Source: UBA3496 sp964558115 (lineage in GTDB: Bacteria; UBA8248). Taken from it: a stretch of DNA of 24,352 nt. The DNA is taken from NCBI GenBank assembly GCA_964558115.1, contig CAZLCI010000029.1:1-24352 (forward strand), written 5' to 3'. Of the stretch, positions 1-9,000 are shown one piece after another; positions within the stretch are counted from its first letter, which is position 1; each line of letters begins with the position of its first letter. Made by a program: the position numbers and the translations under genes. The notes below the pieces were generated by a model. The model was not told where the DNA came from. It did no database searches and saw nothing but the letters and a program-made list of their open reading frames with translations.

Positions 1-2
1 GA

Positions 3-83
3 GAAAATTTAGGTTTAGTGAAGCCAGGAGATACAGTTTTTGAATTTCTTTCTTCAGAAAAATATAAATTAATGAATGAATAA
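3..83 (+). CDS. 3' end of an unidentified gene (partial)
   Basis: Only the last 26 codons are present; the gene enters from the left edge and stops at TAA 81-83. The other two plus frames hit stops within 45 bases, whereas this frame stays open and gives a protein-like tail with a GLVKPGDTVFEF stretch. A 'G-V-x-GD-x-V' turn is common near the ends of beta-rich domains, but this is too short to assign a family. It lies about 57 bases upstream of the tRNA on the same strand. Confidence 0.5.
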   Translation, partial: ENLGLVKPGDTVFEFLSSEKYKLMNE

Positions 84-110
84 GTTTATTCTTATTCTTC
101 TAATTTAGAA
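78..110 (+). terminator. Possible weak AT-rich terminator after the partial gene
   Basis: Two small perfect inverted repeats lie back to back at and after the stop codon: GAATAAG (78-84) with CTTATTC (91-97), loop of 6, and TTCTA (98-102) with TAGAA (106-110), loop of 3. Both stems are AT-rich and no clean T-run follows, so termination is only a possibility. They may also be part of the tRNA promoter region. Confidence 0.25.
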
Positions 111-140
111 TAATTTGTGTTATTTTGTTCCTCTCTCCGA

Positions 141-217
<77 letters not shown>

Positions 218-264
218 ATATATTTTGAAAATTATATATATTCTTTTATACCAGATCCTTTTCT

Positions 265-1410
265 TTAAGTTGTTTTTTTGAAAAATTCACTTATGATCTG
301 CATTCCCTTTTCGATTGTTTCTTCACTGACAGAATAGGTAAGTCTTACATGGTTTTCACCAGATTTTCCGAATTCAGTTCCACTTCGGATTGCTACGCCA
401 ACATCCCAAATCTTTTTCCTTAAATTCGATGCTAACATTGGTAGATTATAACGGCAGTAAAGATAAAAACCTCCTTGAGGTTCTAGGGGTATAAGTCCAG
501 GAATTTCTTTTGCAAGTTCATACATTAATTTACCTCTTTTTTGATATTCTCTTTTCATTTCAGAAACGCAGTCTTGAGATCCGCGAAGAGCAGCCGCACC
601 TGCTCTCTGTACAAAAGAACAAATTGGACCATTAATTGACCGATGGATACCAAAAATCACGCTATGCATATCTTCTGGGACTACCATATTTCCGAGTCTC
701 CACCCGGTCATAGCGTAAGTCTTTGAGAATGTATCTAGTAGTATTAAATTATTTTTATGCTCTTTGAAAGATAATAATGGAACATGTTTAAAACCTGGTT
801 GCAAGATTTTAGCATAAGCTTCATCTGAGACGAGAATGATATTTTTTTCTGAACATAACTCAGTAAGAGATTCGAGTTCTTTCTGAGTATAAACTAATCC
901 CGTCGGGTTGTTCGGATTACAAATGAGTAATAATTTGGTTTTGTCAGTAATAGAATCTCTAATAGCCTGTATGTCTAAATGGTAATCAGGACCATGAGGT
1001 ACATTAACTGGGATTCCTCCTATTTGTTTAGCAACATGAGAATAAAGCGAAAATGTCGGGTCCATCAGGATAACTTCGTCTCCTTTTCCGAGAAATGCTG
1101 TCATGACTGTATAAATTCCAGAACTTCCTCCATTAGTTGGAATTACTGAATCAGTTGAGTAGTTCGATTTACATTCTCTTTCAATGTTTTCACAGACTGC
1201 TTGTAGAAATTCTGGATCACCTTGACCTGGAGCATAATGAGTGAGGCCATCCTCAAGTGCTTTTTTTGCAGCATCACATATATGGTCTGGTGTTGGAAAA
1301 GACGGTGTTCCAGAATCAAGTTGAATCATCCCTTTTGGACGTTTCAAAGTCATGTGGTTTGCCCGTTCTCCTCCCTTAGTTTGAAGAACATTTGGAGAGT
1401 AATTTCTCAT
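265..1410 (-). CDS. Pyridoxal-phosphate aminotransferase, class I/II
   Basis: A 381-residue fold type I PLP aminotransferase of the aspartate-aminotransferase-like family; it should transfer an amino group between an amino acid and a 2-oxo acid in the cytoplasm. Visible landmarks are LDSGTPSFPTPDH near 31-43, CNPNNPTG at 164-171, SDEAY at 195-199 (Asp196 for the pyridine nitrogen, Tyr199), the Schiff-base Lys230 in DTFSKTYAMTGWRLG, and Arg356 for the substrate carboxylate. Length is normal. The ATG at 1410 gives about 30 residues before the LDSG motif, as in the family. An ATG at codon 20 has a strong GGGAGGAG upstream, but the 14-base spacing is too long, so the longer form is preferred. It is the third gene of an operon with two MBL-fold genes, 32 bases after the second. 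Amino donor unknown. Confidence 0.93.
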   Translation of the reverse strand: MRNYSPNVLQTKGGERANHMTLKRPKGMIQLDSGTPSFPTPDHICDAAKKALEDGLTHYAPGQGDPEFLQAVCENIERECKSNYSTDSVIPTNGGSSGIYTVMTAFLGKGDEVILMDPTFSLYSHVAKQIGGIPVNVPHGPDYHLDIQAIRDSITDKTKLLLICNPNNPTGLVYTQKELESLTELCSEKNIILVSDEAYAKILQPGFKHVPLLSFKEHKNNLILLDTFSKTYAMTGWRLGNMVVPEDMHSVIFGIHRSINGPICSFVQRAGAAALRGSQDCVSEMKREYQKRGKLMYELAKEIPGLIPLEPQGGFYLYCRYNLPMLASNLRKKIWDVGVAIRSGTEFGKSGENHVRLTYSVSEETIEKGMQIISEFFKKTT

Positions 1411-1442
1411 TTTATGCCCTGTGTTTTTTGTGAAATTCTGTT

Positions 1443-2210
1443 TTAAGCCTGAGCAGCTACAAGACCTTTCCTGATTTTTGGTAAGGTCTGTGATATATTT
1501 TTTATTGGCAAACCATGAGTAGGAGCAATTACTTGAATCTTGAATTCTTCTATTACTTCTTCTAGCCTATCAACGTATATATTCATATCTACATATTTGG
1601 TCCAAAAAAGTGCACGTTCTGCAAAAACAGCAGAAACGTCAATTAAATCTAGAGATTCGGCTTCCTCTGCAGTTTTTCCACAATGTCCATCCCAGTGATA
1701 ATGACTGTAGGCAAAACCGTCTCCTGGAAATAAAACACGTTCTTTCATATCCACTCCCCAAAGTGTAGTTCTCATGTCTCTTATTACAGGTTCTACGATG
1801 ACAAATTTCCTGTCTCCAAGATCTATCGAATCACCTATTTCCATGTGTCTAAGTTTTTTTAAATGTTCAGGAAATGCAAGATGATAATCACTTGTATCCC
1901 CACAGATTGTTTTTAAATCAGAATATTCATTAAGAAATCTTCCTAGGCCACCAGAATGAGGTGTTTCTTGATGAGTTATAAAAAGATGTTCTATCTTGCT
2001 TTTTTTAGGGAGTGCTATTTCTTTGACTTGTCGATTTATTTCAGAAAAATCCCCAGGGTGTCCTGTTTCAACTAGCAAGGAACTTTTAGAGCCAACAATG
2101 AGAAAAGCTGCGTTATAAGCATGGTAGACATTCCCTTGAAAGTGCTGTTCTAGGCACTGACCAAGCCAAAAAATTCCTGGAACAATCTCTCTAGGTAGAG
2201 GATTTTTCAT
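1443..2210 (-). CDS. MBL-fold protein, flavodiiron/ODP-like, with altered metal motif
   Basis: A 255-residue metallo-beta-lactamase-fold protein without a flavodoxin domain. An early LLVETGHPG strand (45-53) is followed by the metal motif at 80-85, reading H-Q-E-T-P-H. This matches the HxExDH pattern of oxygen-reducing flavodiiron proteins rather than HxHxDH, but the Asp is replaced by Pro84. Asp164 in FPGDGF and His232 in APTHGLP are further ligand positions, so a partial metal site may survive. The gene starts 4 bases after the preceding gene and its AAGGTG ribosome site lies inside that gene's end, so the two are translationally linked. Function could be hydrolysis or oxygen chemistry; none can be assigned. 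Confidence 0.85.
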   Translation of the reverse strand: MKNPLPREIVPGIFWLGQCLEQHFQGNVYHAYNAAFLIVGSKSSLLVETGHPGDFSEINRQVKEIALPKKSKIEHLFITHQETPHSGGLGRFLNEYSDLKTICGDTSDYHLAFPEHLKKLRHMEIGDSIDLGDRKFVIVEPVIRDMRTTLWGVDMKERVLFPGDGFAYSHYHWDGHCGKTAEEAESLDLIDVSAVFAERALFWTKYVDMNIYVDRLEEVIEEFKIQVIAPTHGLPIKNISQTLPKIRKGLVAAQA

Positions 2211-2214
2211 GATT

Positions 2215-3078
2215 TCACCTTTCTATGTCTCTATGAACATACGAGGCATCAGTTTTTTCTCGATCCAGATCTTCTAGGATCTGCATTAGTGTAGAAAATT
2301 CTTCATTCACCAGTTTTTCCCCGTTAATAATCGAACCATATCCTGGGGCAATTGTATTTATTTCAAATTTTCCAAAAATTTCATTAATATCGTTTCTTAA
2401 AGGCATTGTATTTGCACCCTCAAGCCACCAATAACGGGAATTTAGTAAAAATGATTTCGCGAATTTATAGCTATCATGTCTATTATTTTCTTCCATTATC
2501 CATGGACCTTCAATCTTTTCTTGAGAAAATTGGGTGAAAGAGTCTGATGTGAAAAGAGTTTTGGTCGTTTGATCATACACCCATCTAGTTGCTATGAGTT
2601 GAATAGGTGCTCTAAATGCGTCAACTAATCTATTTCTTCCCCCAACTTCAATTTTTCCTGGAAATTTCAGAACTGTTGTAGGTATAATTTTTGCTTTTTT
2701 TGATTCGGTAGTTTCGAAATCTAACCAAAATGTCATTTCTGGGACATGTGAATAGCACTCTATAACGTTAAATTCTTTTGCAATTGCCATTGCATTACCA
2801 ACTGACATGAATTCATTGATCCTTAATGGAAAAATTGAGAGTGGAGTGTTGGGTTCTAAAATAGTAGAGAGTTGTTTTAGTACCATTTTCTCATGAGATG
2901 TGTACCCAGTATCTAGTAAAAGTGCACCACTTTTTTCATAAATGAGAAAAGAATTTGAGCAAGAAAATCCAGACGTGCTTGAAGGATATGCACTTACTTT
3001 TCCGTCTAGTTCGAATATGTTTTGTAGTGCAAAAATTTTGCCATTAGAAAGTTCTGTAATTTTATGATGCTCACACAA
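2215..3078 (-). CDS. Degenerate MBL-fold protein, partner of the next gene
   Basis: A 287-residue relative of the following MBL gene: LLLDTGYTS (53-61), then FPLRINEFMSVGNAMAI (83-99) where the metal motif should be, TSDSF (177-181) and IAPGYGS (243-249). At the motif, His, Glu and His are replaced by Arg86, Asn88 and Met91, and the C-terminal His by Tyr247; only Asp179 remains. It therefore probably binds no metal pair and may be a structural or regulatory partner of the intact-looking paralogue. The start is a TTG with only a weak purine-rich leader. No in-frame ATG or GTG was seen upstream before the stop at 3100-3102 or in the early codons, so the start is less certain than the gene. First gene of the minus-strand operon. 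Confidence 0.82.
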   Translation of the reverse strand: MCEHHKITELSNGKIFALQNIFELDGKVSAYPSSTSGFSCSNSFLIYEKSGALLLDTGYTSHEKMVLKQLSTILEPNTPLSIFPLRINEFMSVGNAMAIAKEFNVIECYSHVPEMTFWLDFETTESKKAKIIPTTVLKFPGKIEVGGRNRLVDAFRAPIQLIATRWVYDQTTKTLFTSDSFTQFSQEKIEGPWIMEENNRHDSYKFAKSFLLNSRYWWLEGANTMPLRNDINEIFGKFEINTIAPGYGSIINGEKLVNEEFSTLMQILEDLDREKTDASYVHRDIER

Positions 3079-3188
3079 TTTTTTTCTTTCTGTATTTTTT
3101 TAAGAACTCAAGATAAGAAAATTAGAAACAAGTAAGACCTTTAAAAATCAAGAAACTATAATGACAAATAATGATTAATAGAACTGAG

Positions 3189-3216
3189 TTGTAACTTTGT
3201 ACGTTAAAAGTATAAT
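3189..3216 (+). promoter_or_regulatory. Sigma-70-type promoter for the RidA-like operon
   Basis: A perfect -10 TATAAT at 3211-3216 is preceded by TTGTAA at 3189-3194 (4 of 6 consensus) with a 16-base spacer. Transcription would begin near 3223, leaving a leader of about 40 bases before the ATG at 3265. A second TATAAT at 3157-3162 has no clear -35 partner. Confidence 0.5.
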
Positions 3217-3264
3217 GTTTATTATATCTAATACAATATAACTAGTAAAAAAATTGAGGATTTA

Positions 3265-4566
3265 ATGGAACTAGAAAATCAATTTATAAATTTTATAAAT
3301 AAATGGCCAAGATATGTGAAAACTAAATCTTTTTTATTTTTTAGTGGTCAATTAGGATTACATCCTAAAACTGCTAATTTATGTACAAAGCATGAAGATG
3401 TAGATAAATTAGGACCTTCACCAAATCATAGTTATCCTTGGGTTGATTCTATTGAAGGACCGATTGCATCGCAGTCTATTTCCGCCTATGAAAGTGTTTC
3501 TGATGTACTTAAGGAAGAAGGTGGGAATTTAACTAATCTTGTACGATTTCATCTTTATCAAAGAGACAAACGGTTTTTCCCTATCTTTGATACTATAAGA
3601 AAATTTTATGAACCTAATGATCCGACACCAAGTACTGCAGTAGGAATGGGACATTTTGATCCGGATGAGTATGTTCGTTTTAATATTGATGGAATTGCTT
3701 TCAATCCCGAAGCGGAGAAAGCTTTAGGCAAAAGAACCGCATTGCCTGGTTCAAAAGAACATAGTTCTGCCGCACATTTTTCTCATGTTGTTGGTGCTGG
3801 ACCCTATCTTTTTGTTGCAGGTCAGATTCCAACAGATACATCAAAACCAGGTTCCCCTTTGATTAATAGTTATGATGATATTCCAGAGGAAGGTCATATT
3901 TTAAAGGTTGGAAGAAGTCATGAAGATAGTAGAAATGGTCCAATTGCCGTCCAAACATGGTTTACATACGATTTAATTAGAAAACATTTAGAAGGATCTG
4001 GTTCTTCTCTCGAACAAATTTTAAATCTTACTGTGTATCTCCAAGATATGCGAGATTTTCCAACTTTCCACCGAATACATGAAAAATTTTTCCCATCTGA
4101 TCCACCCGCACTAACTGTTCTTCAAGTTGCAGAAGTTGGACATAAGGGAGAGCGTATAGAAATTGAACCTACAGCTATTGCTTCAGATTCCGTTTTCAAA
4201 AAAGAAATTATCACCTCAGGGAATGACTCTTTGGGAGCCCATATGAGTCTTGGTACCAAAGCTGGAGATTTGGTCTTTTTGTCAAATATAATTTCTAAAA
4301 AAGAAGAAGATAAAGATGTTTTATCTCAGGCTACTAATATACTCACGCAATTAGAAAGCACATTATCTATATTAAATGCGGATTTTTCTAAAATATCTCA
4401 CTTAACTGTTTTTTTGAAAGATATTAATGATCTAATTTCTTTAGACTCTCTTTTTGACAAAATTTTTCCAAATGATAGGCCAGCATTTACTGCTTTGCAA
4501 ATTCCGCTGCCCTCACCGAATGTAGATGCAAATATTTCAATGACTGCAATTGTTTCTCTCTCGTAA
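3265..4566 (+). CDS. Triple-domain RidA-like (YjgF/YER057c/UK114) protein without catalytic Arg
   Basis: A 433-residue protein made of three RidA-like domains at about 14-148, 168-307 and 322-433. Each carries a FLFFSGQ/LFVAGQ/LVFLSN first strand, a helix, an L-x-V/F-x-L-x-D-type strand and a closing I-x-I/G-I-A strand. RidA hydrolyses reactive 2-aminoacrylate-type imines released by PLP enzymes and needs the Arg of its P-A-R-S motif. Here the matching positions are Ser123, Leu283 and Phe408, so canonical deaminase activity is not expected. Single RidA proteins form trimers; one chain with three domains could fold as an internal trimer. GAGG lies 7 bases before the ATG. It leads an operon with a PLP enzyme, which suits an imine-related or ligand-binding role. 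Confidence 0.9.
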   Translation: MELENQFINFINKWPRYVKTKSFLFFSGQLGLHPKTANLCTKHEDVDKLGPSPNHSYPWVDSIEGPIASQSISAYESVSDVLKEEGGNLTNLVRFHLYQRDKRFFPIFDTIRKFYEPNDPTPSTAVGMGHFDPDEYVRFNIDGIAFNPEAEKALGKRTALPGSKEHSSAAHFSHVVGAGPYLFVAGQIPTDTSKPGSPLINSYDDIPEEGHILKVGRSHEDSRNGPIAVQTWFTYDLIRKHLEGSGSSLEQILNLTVYLQDMRDFPTFHRIHEKFFPSDPPALTVLQVAEVGHKGERIEIEPTAIASDSVFKKEIITSGNDSLGAHMSLGTKAGDLVFLSNIISKKEEDKDVLSQATNILTQLESTLSILNADFSKISHLTVFLKDINDLISLDSLFDKIFPNDRPAFTALQIPLPSPNVDANISMTAIVSLS

Positions 4567-4606
4567 GTATTTCTTAAGTACTCGAAGAACTTTATGTGGT
4601 ACGGGT

Positions 4607-4612
4607 AGGAAG
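4607..4612 (+). promoter_or_regulatory. Ribosome binding site of the 25-codon ORF
   Basis: AGGAAG with a 5-base spacer to the ATG at 4618. This is a better site than that of the aminotransferase that follows (GGAG at 4673-4676, 11-base spacer), and it is the main reason to treat the small ORF as translated. Confidence 0.5.
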
Positions 4613-4617
4613 TTAAA

Positions 4618-4695
4618 ATGAAACGTTCAAAACTCACAATAGTTCTTGGAGTTCTTGTTTTGTTAGTTTTTTGGAGATTTCACATAAATGGATAA
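4618..4695 (+). CDS. Putative 25-residue single-helix membrane microprotein
   Basis: A 25-codon ORF too short for ordinary ORF calling. It has a positive start (Met, Lys, Arg, Ser, Lys), then a hydrophobic run of about 14 residues rich in Val and Leu (LTIVLGVLVLLVFW), then a short tail RFHING. This is the pattern of a one-helix membrane peptide or a leader peptide. It has a strong AGGAAG ribosome site and ends 8 bases inside the aminotransferase, in the ATGGATAA overlap at 4688-4695, so it could couple translation from the RidA-like gene to the aminotransferase. No homologue is recognised. It could be a chance ORF in AT-rich DNA; the ribosome site and overlap argue for expression. Confidence 0.45.
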   Translation: MKRSKLTIVLGVLVLLVFWRFHING

Positions 4696-6022
4696 TTCCT
4701 TTAGTTCTAAGAGACAAAAGTCTAAAGAACTGTCTGAAAAAGCAAAAAGTTTAATTGCAGGTGGAATTACAAGCGAATTACGTTATGCAACGCCATTTCC
4801 TATTTTTATATGTAAAGCAAAAGGGTCTCGAAAATGGGATGTGGATGGAAACGAATATATAGATTACTCAATGGGTAGCGCTGCTCTTTTATTAGGACAT
4901 TCTCACGAAGCTATTGTGGAAGCGGTAAATTTGCAAGTTAATCAAGGTACTTTGTACTCTTCTTTATCGGAAAAGGAATTAGAATGGGCAGAATTGATAT
5001 CTAGCATGTATGCTTCGTCTGAGCGTGTAAGATTTGTGGGCTCTGGGACGGAAGCAAATATTTTAGCAATAAGATTGGCAAGAGCATTTACCGGACGGAG
5101 CAAGATTATTCGATTTGAAGGACATTTTCATGGTTGGGGAGATGACACTAATGTTGGAATTAAGTTTCCATTTGACAAAAAAGTATCTCATGGACTACCT
5201 GAAAATGTAGTAGATTCATCTATTGTTTGTCCTGCAGATTTGCAGTTTGTTGAAGATGTGTTGTCTGAAAATAAGGATATTGCTGCCATTATTCTTGAAC
5301 CATCAGGAGCATCTTGGGGAACTGTTCCAATTCCGAATTCTTTTTTAAAGGGACTTAGAAAATTATGTGACTTGAATAATGTTGTTCTGATTTTTGATGA
5401 AGTCATTACTGGATTTAGATGGAGCCCTGGAGGGATTCAGGAACTTGAGGGAGTCACTCCAGACCTTACAACACTTGCAAAGAATCTTACTGGTGGTTTG
5501 CCGGGAGGTTGTGTCTCTGGAAAATCTGAATTGATGGATCTTCTTGATCCCAGTAAGGAATTCAAAGGTCTTCAAGCAGGGGTTTTTCATCGCGGTACTT
5601 TCAATGCCAATCCTTTATCATCTGCGAGTGGAATAGCTGCACTTGAGATTTTCAAATTGGGAGAAGTTCAAAAAAAAGCAGATTCTTCTGCAAAAAAACT
5701 AAGACAAAACTTTTCTCAAATTTTCAAAAAATATGAGATCTCTGGATTTGTATATGGAGAGTCTTCTACCTTTCATATTTTTCTGGGGTCGCATAAAAAA
5801 GATGATTATACAAACTTGCATGCTCGTGAATTAAAGAGTATTCCTCCAAAACAAGTATTAGATTTTCAGATGTCTTTAAGGAGTAGGGGGGTGGATCTTA
5901 TGTCTTATACAGGGGGTGTTACGTCTTCTGCTCATTCTGAAGAAGATGTCGAAAGAACAATTACTGCATTTGAAGAATCAATTATTGAACTTGTCAATAA
6001 TGACAAAATTCCTAGGCTTTAA
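4688..6022 (+). CDS. Class III PLP aminotransferase, glutamate-1-semialdehyde aminomutase-like
   Basis: A 444-residue fold type I class III PLP enzyme. Seen are VGSGTEANILAIRLARA (117-133), FEGHFHGWGDD (143-153), IFDEVITGFR (235-244, Asp237 for the cofactor), the Schiff-base Lys265 in LAKNLTGGLPGG, and RGTFNANPL near 304-312. The HFHGW and DEVxxGFR motifs match the glutamate-1-semialdehyde aminomutase branch. The neighbours are not haem genes and GTFNANPL differs from the GTLSGNPL of HemL, so a catabolic aminomutase or aminotransferase is more likely than HemL itself. It overlaps the small ORF upstream by 8 bases and converges on the hydantoinase gene, overlapping its 3' end by 11 bases. Confidence 0.9.
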   Translation: MDNSFSSKRQKSKELSEKAKSLIAGGITSELRYATPFPIFICKAKGSRKWDVDGNEYIDYSMGSAALLLGHSHEAIVEAVNLQVNQGTLYSSLSEKELEWAELISSMYASSERVRFVGSGTEANILAIRLARAFTGRSKIIRFEGHFHGWGDDTNVGIKFPFDKKVSHGLPENVVDSSIVCPADLQFVEDVLSENKDIAAIILEPSGASWGTVPIPNSFLKGLRKLCDLNNVVLIFDEVITGFRWSPGGIQELEGVTPDLTTLAKNLTGGLPGGCVSGKSELMDLLDPSKEFKGLQAGVFHRGTFNANPLSSASGIAALEIFKLGEVQKKADSSAKKLRQNFSQIFKKYEISGFVYGESSTFHIFLGSHKKDDYTNLHARELKSIPPKQVLDFQMSLRSRGVDLMSYTGGVTSSAHSEEDVERTITAFEESIIELVNNDKIPRL

Positions 6023-9000
6023 TTTTTTTCATTCTTATTTTATTTGTCTGTGATTCATCCACTTTAAAATTTTTCGAATTAATACATACACCATAATCAA
6101 TTAGCGCACTTTTTATGGAGACAACACCGTTCTTCACATCTTCCAAGACAGATTTGATTGGTCTTTGAAAAGGATTTCCAAACCCCCCTCCGCCAGCTCC
6201 ATCTATTTTAAGGATACCGGGTAATAGTTCAATATTTTGGTATTGTGGTAGAGTTACCCATTTGCTCTTCCCATTTTCTTTGTAGAGAACTTTAGCAATA
6301 GAACCATGTTTGCCCTTATTTAAACCAAAGGATGTTACTGTCCTACAGGATTCTCCTCTTGTAGAACAACTAATAGGAGATTTGATTTTTACCTCATAAT
6401 TTACACTCGTTCCACCTCTCCATTTTCCAACTCCTCCACCGTCTTTTCTTATTTCTTGGCGAATAAAGTGAACTGGATAATCCTGTTCGTAATGTTCTAA
6501 ATTCGGGATTGTTAATGCTCCTAAAGTTGGAAGATTTCCAATAAGGTCTAAGCCATCTCTTCCCATTACTGCGCCAGTTCCTGGTCCTCCAAGCCAATGA
6601 TAAATAACAAAAAATTCATTTTTTTCATTGTAACCTGCAGTAATCGGGTAGGCAGTTTTTGCCCATGCCGCTGATACCTTATCCGGTAATTTTTTATGTA
6701 TAGATTTCCAAACGCAATGAATTATTTCGTGTGCAGGAAAAACAGTACATAATGTGACAGGAGCAGGAAAACTGGCATTCACTACACTTCCTTCAGGCGC
6801 AACAATCTTTATAGGTCTATATGAGCCTTCATTATGAGGGATGTTAGGATCTACAAGCGAGGAAATTCCCGTATATAAAGCAGAATGAGTATTAGATATT
6901 GGGCTATTTTTATACCCCTTAATTTGAACTGAACTTCCAGAAAAATCTGCGGTGATGCTTGTACCTTTTTTTGTAAGTTTTAGATGTATTGGGATTTCTT
7001 TTTCCTCAAAACAATCTGTATTCATAGTTTCTATTCCCTTGTAAATACCGTCTGGGATTTTCCTTAATTCAGATCGCATTAATGATTCAGAATAATTTAG
7101 CAATTCTGAAAAACCTTGTAAGACAAATTTCTTTCCTTTTTCACGAATTATTTCAACAAGTTTAGAGACTCCTATTTGTGTGCTTCCAACCATTGCAGAA
7201 AAGTCATGTCTAATTACTTCGGAAGCTCGAGTGTTTGAAAGGATAAGTTTTAATATGTCTTCTTCGAAAATTCCCTTATTTTTAATCTTTATTGGGGAAA
7301 TTCTTATGCCTTCATGAAAAATTTCTGTTGCATCTGAATTATAAGTTCCTATTACACCTCCACCAACATCAACTTGGTGGGCCCTATTTGAAACGAAACC
7401 ACAAAGAGTTTTTTGAACGAAAACTGGCGCAATTACAGTCCAGTCAGGCAGATGATTTCCTCCTCCAATATAGGGATCGTTTAGCAGGAATAGATCTTCA
7501 GGATAAATATTTTTGTCGAATTTCTTGAGAACCCCGCGAACTGCGAACCCACCGCTTCCTGTATGTATAGGAAGACCATCAGCTTGAGAAACTAGTTGAC
7601 CTAATGAGTCAGTAATAAAACAAGAAAAATCATGTGCCTGACTAAATATAGTAGAACGTGCAGTTCTTTGCATTATGATCCCCATTTGTCGGGATATAAG
7701 GTCCAGTTGATTTTGAAAAATCGCTAGACTTGCAGGGTCAATTTTTTCTTTTTTTTGAATTTTTCTTTTTGGGGTCCTTTTTGTTACTAGCTCAATTTGG
7801 AAAGCACCATTTTTGTTTAGAGAAAGTATATCGCCAGGTTCAACTAAAATTGTAGTGGATGATTCTTCTATAATAGCAGGACCTTTAATTTTCATCTTTC
7901 TAGTTATATGTTCCCCATTGAACACTTTAGAATTTTTCCAATTGTCAGTTTTTTCAAAATAAACATTTCTTTCCTCTAAAGATATTTCTTCTGTTTTTTG
8001 AACTTGAGGATGTATGGGAAGCGAGGAGTTTTGTTTCTCTTTTAATGTAATTCTAAAACCTGTAATTTGAACCGGTTCAGTGGGTCTGTTATGTCCATAA
8101 TTGTTTAAATGTTCCTCATGAAAAAGCATCTCTAATTTTTTGGGAGACAAATTTTTTAAAGAAATTTTATCTAAATTGATAGTTAGTTCCCAAGCCTGAC
8201 CTGGGTATTGCATATCTATTCCAAAAATTAATTCTTGATTTTCTGTTTCTGAAACCAAGGTTTTTGTTTCCTTTTTTAAGTTTTTGAATTGTTGGAGAAG
8301 TTGCATAGCATTTGTTTCGCTTGTTCTAACCATATAACTTCTCTTTCGGTCATATCGTAAGGGTCCACAAACCATTCCTACTGCACAAGCGGCAGAAGCT
8401 TCTCTTGGAATTAGAATTTTTTGTATTCCGCAAATTCTTGCAACACTAGATACAGAAATTCCACCTGCACCCCCCCCTGCAATAAGGGTTAAATCTCTAG
8501 GATCAGAACCGTGTCGAGAACAAATTGTTAAAATAGAACTTGCCATAAATTGATTTGCTAAACGTATGGCACTGATAGCAGATTGTGTTGTATTCATTTT
8601 GAGTTTTTTAGCAACAAAATTGTTAAAGGCTGTTTTAGCTTTTTTGATTGAAAGTGGAATTTCTCCATTTAGTAAACCTTTAGTATTTATTCGACCCAAT
8701 AATAAATTCGCATCAGTGATAGTCGGCTGAATGCCCCCTTTACTATAACAAGCAGGCCCGGGTACTGAACCTGCACTTTTAGGTCCGACTCTAATCCCTT
8801 TAGCTGCATCTACCCAAATTAAAGTCCCTCCACCTGTTCCTATTGTTTGTACTTCTACAGATGGCAGATTTACGTGATAACCCCCTACGGTAGATTGATC
8901 TATCATTCCTGGACTGCCGTCTCTTATTAGGGTTACATCTGTACTAGTACCACCCATATCGAAAAAAATGCCATTTTGTTTTTTGAAAGTTTTTGCATAA

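Noticed and set aside
218..245. AT hairpin after the tRNA as a terminator
   Set aside because: The stem is made only of A and T with a bulge and no clear T-run; it would be expected by chance here.
4398..4637. 79-codon minus-strand ORF across the end of the RidA-like gene
   Set aside because: Mostly a shadow of RidA domain 3, with no recognisable motif.
4688..6022. Assignment as HemL (glutamate-1-semialdehyde aminomutase of haem synthesis)
   Set aside because: No haem genes nearby and the GTFNANPL motif differs from HemL; only the broader family is claimed.
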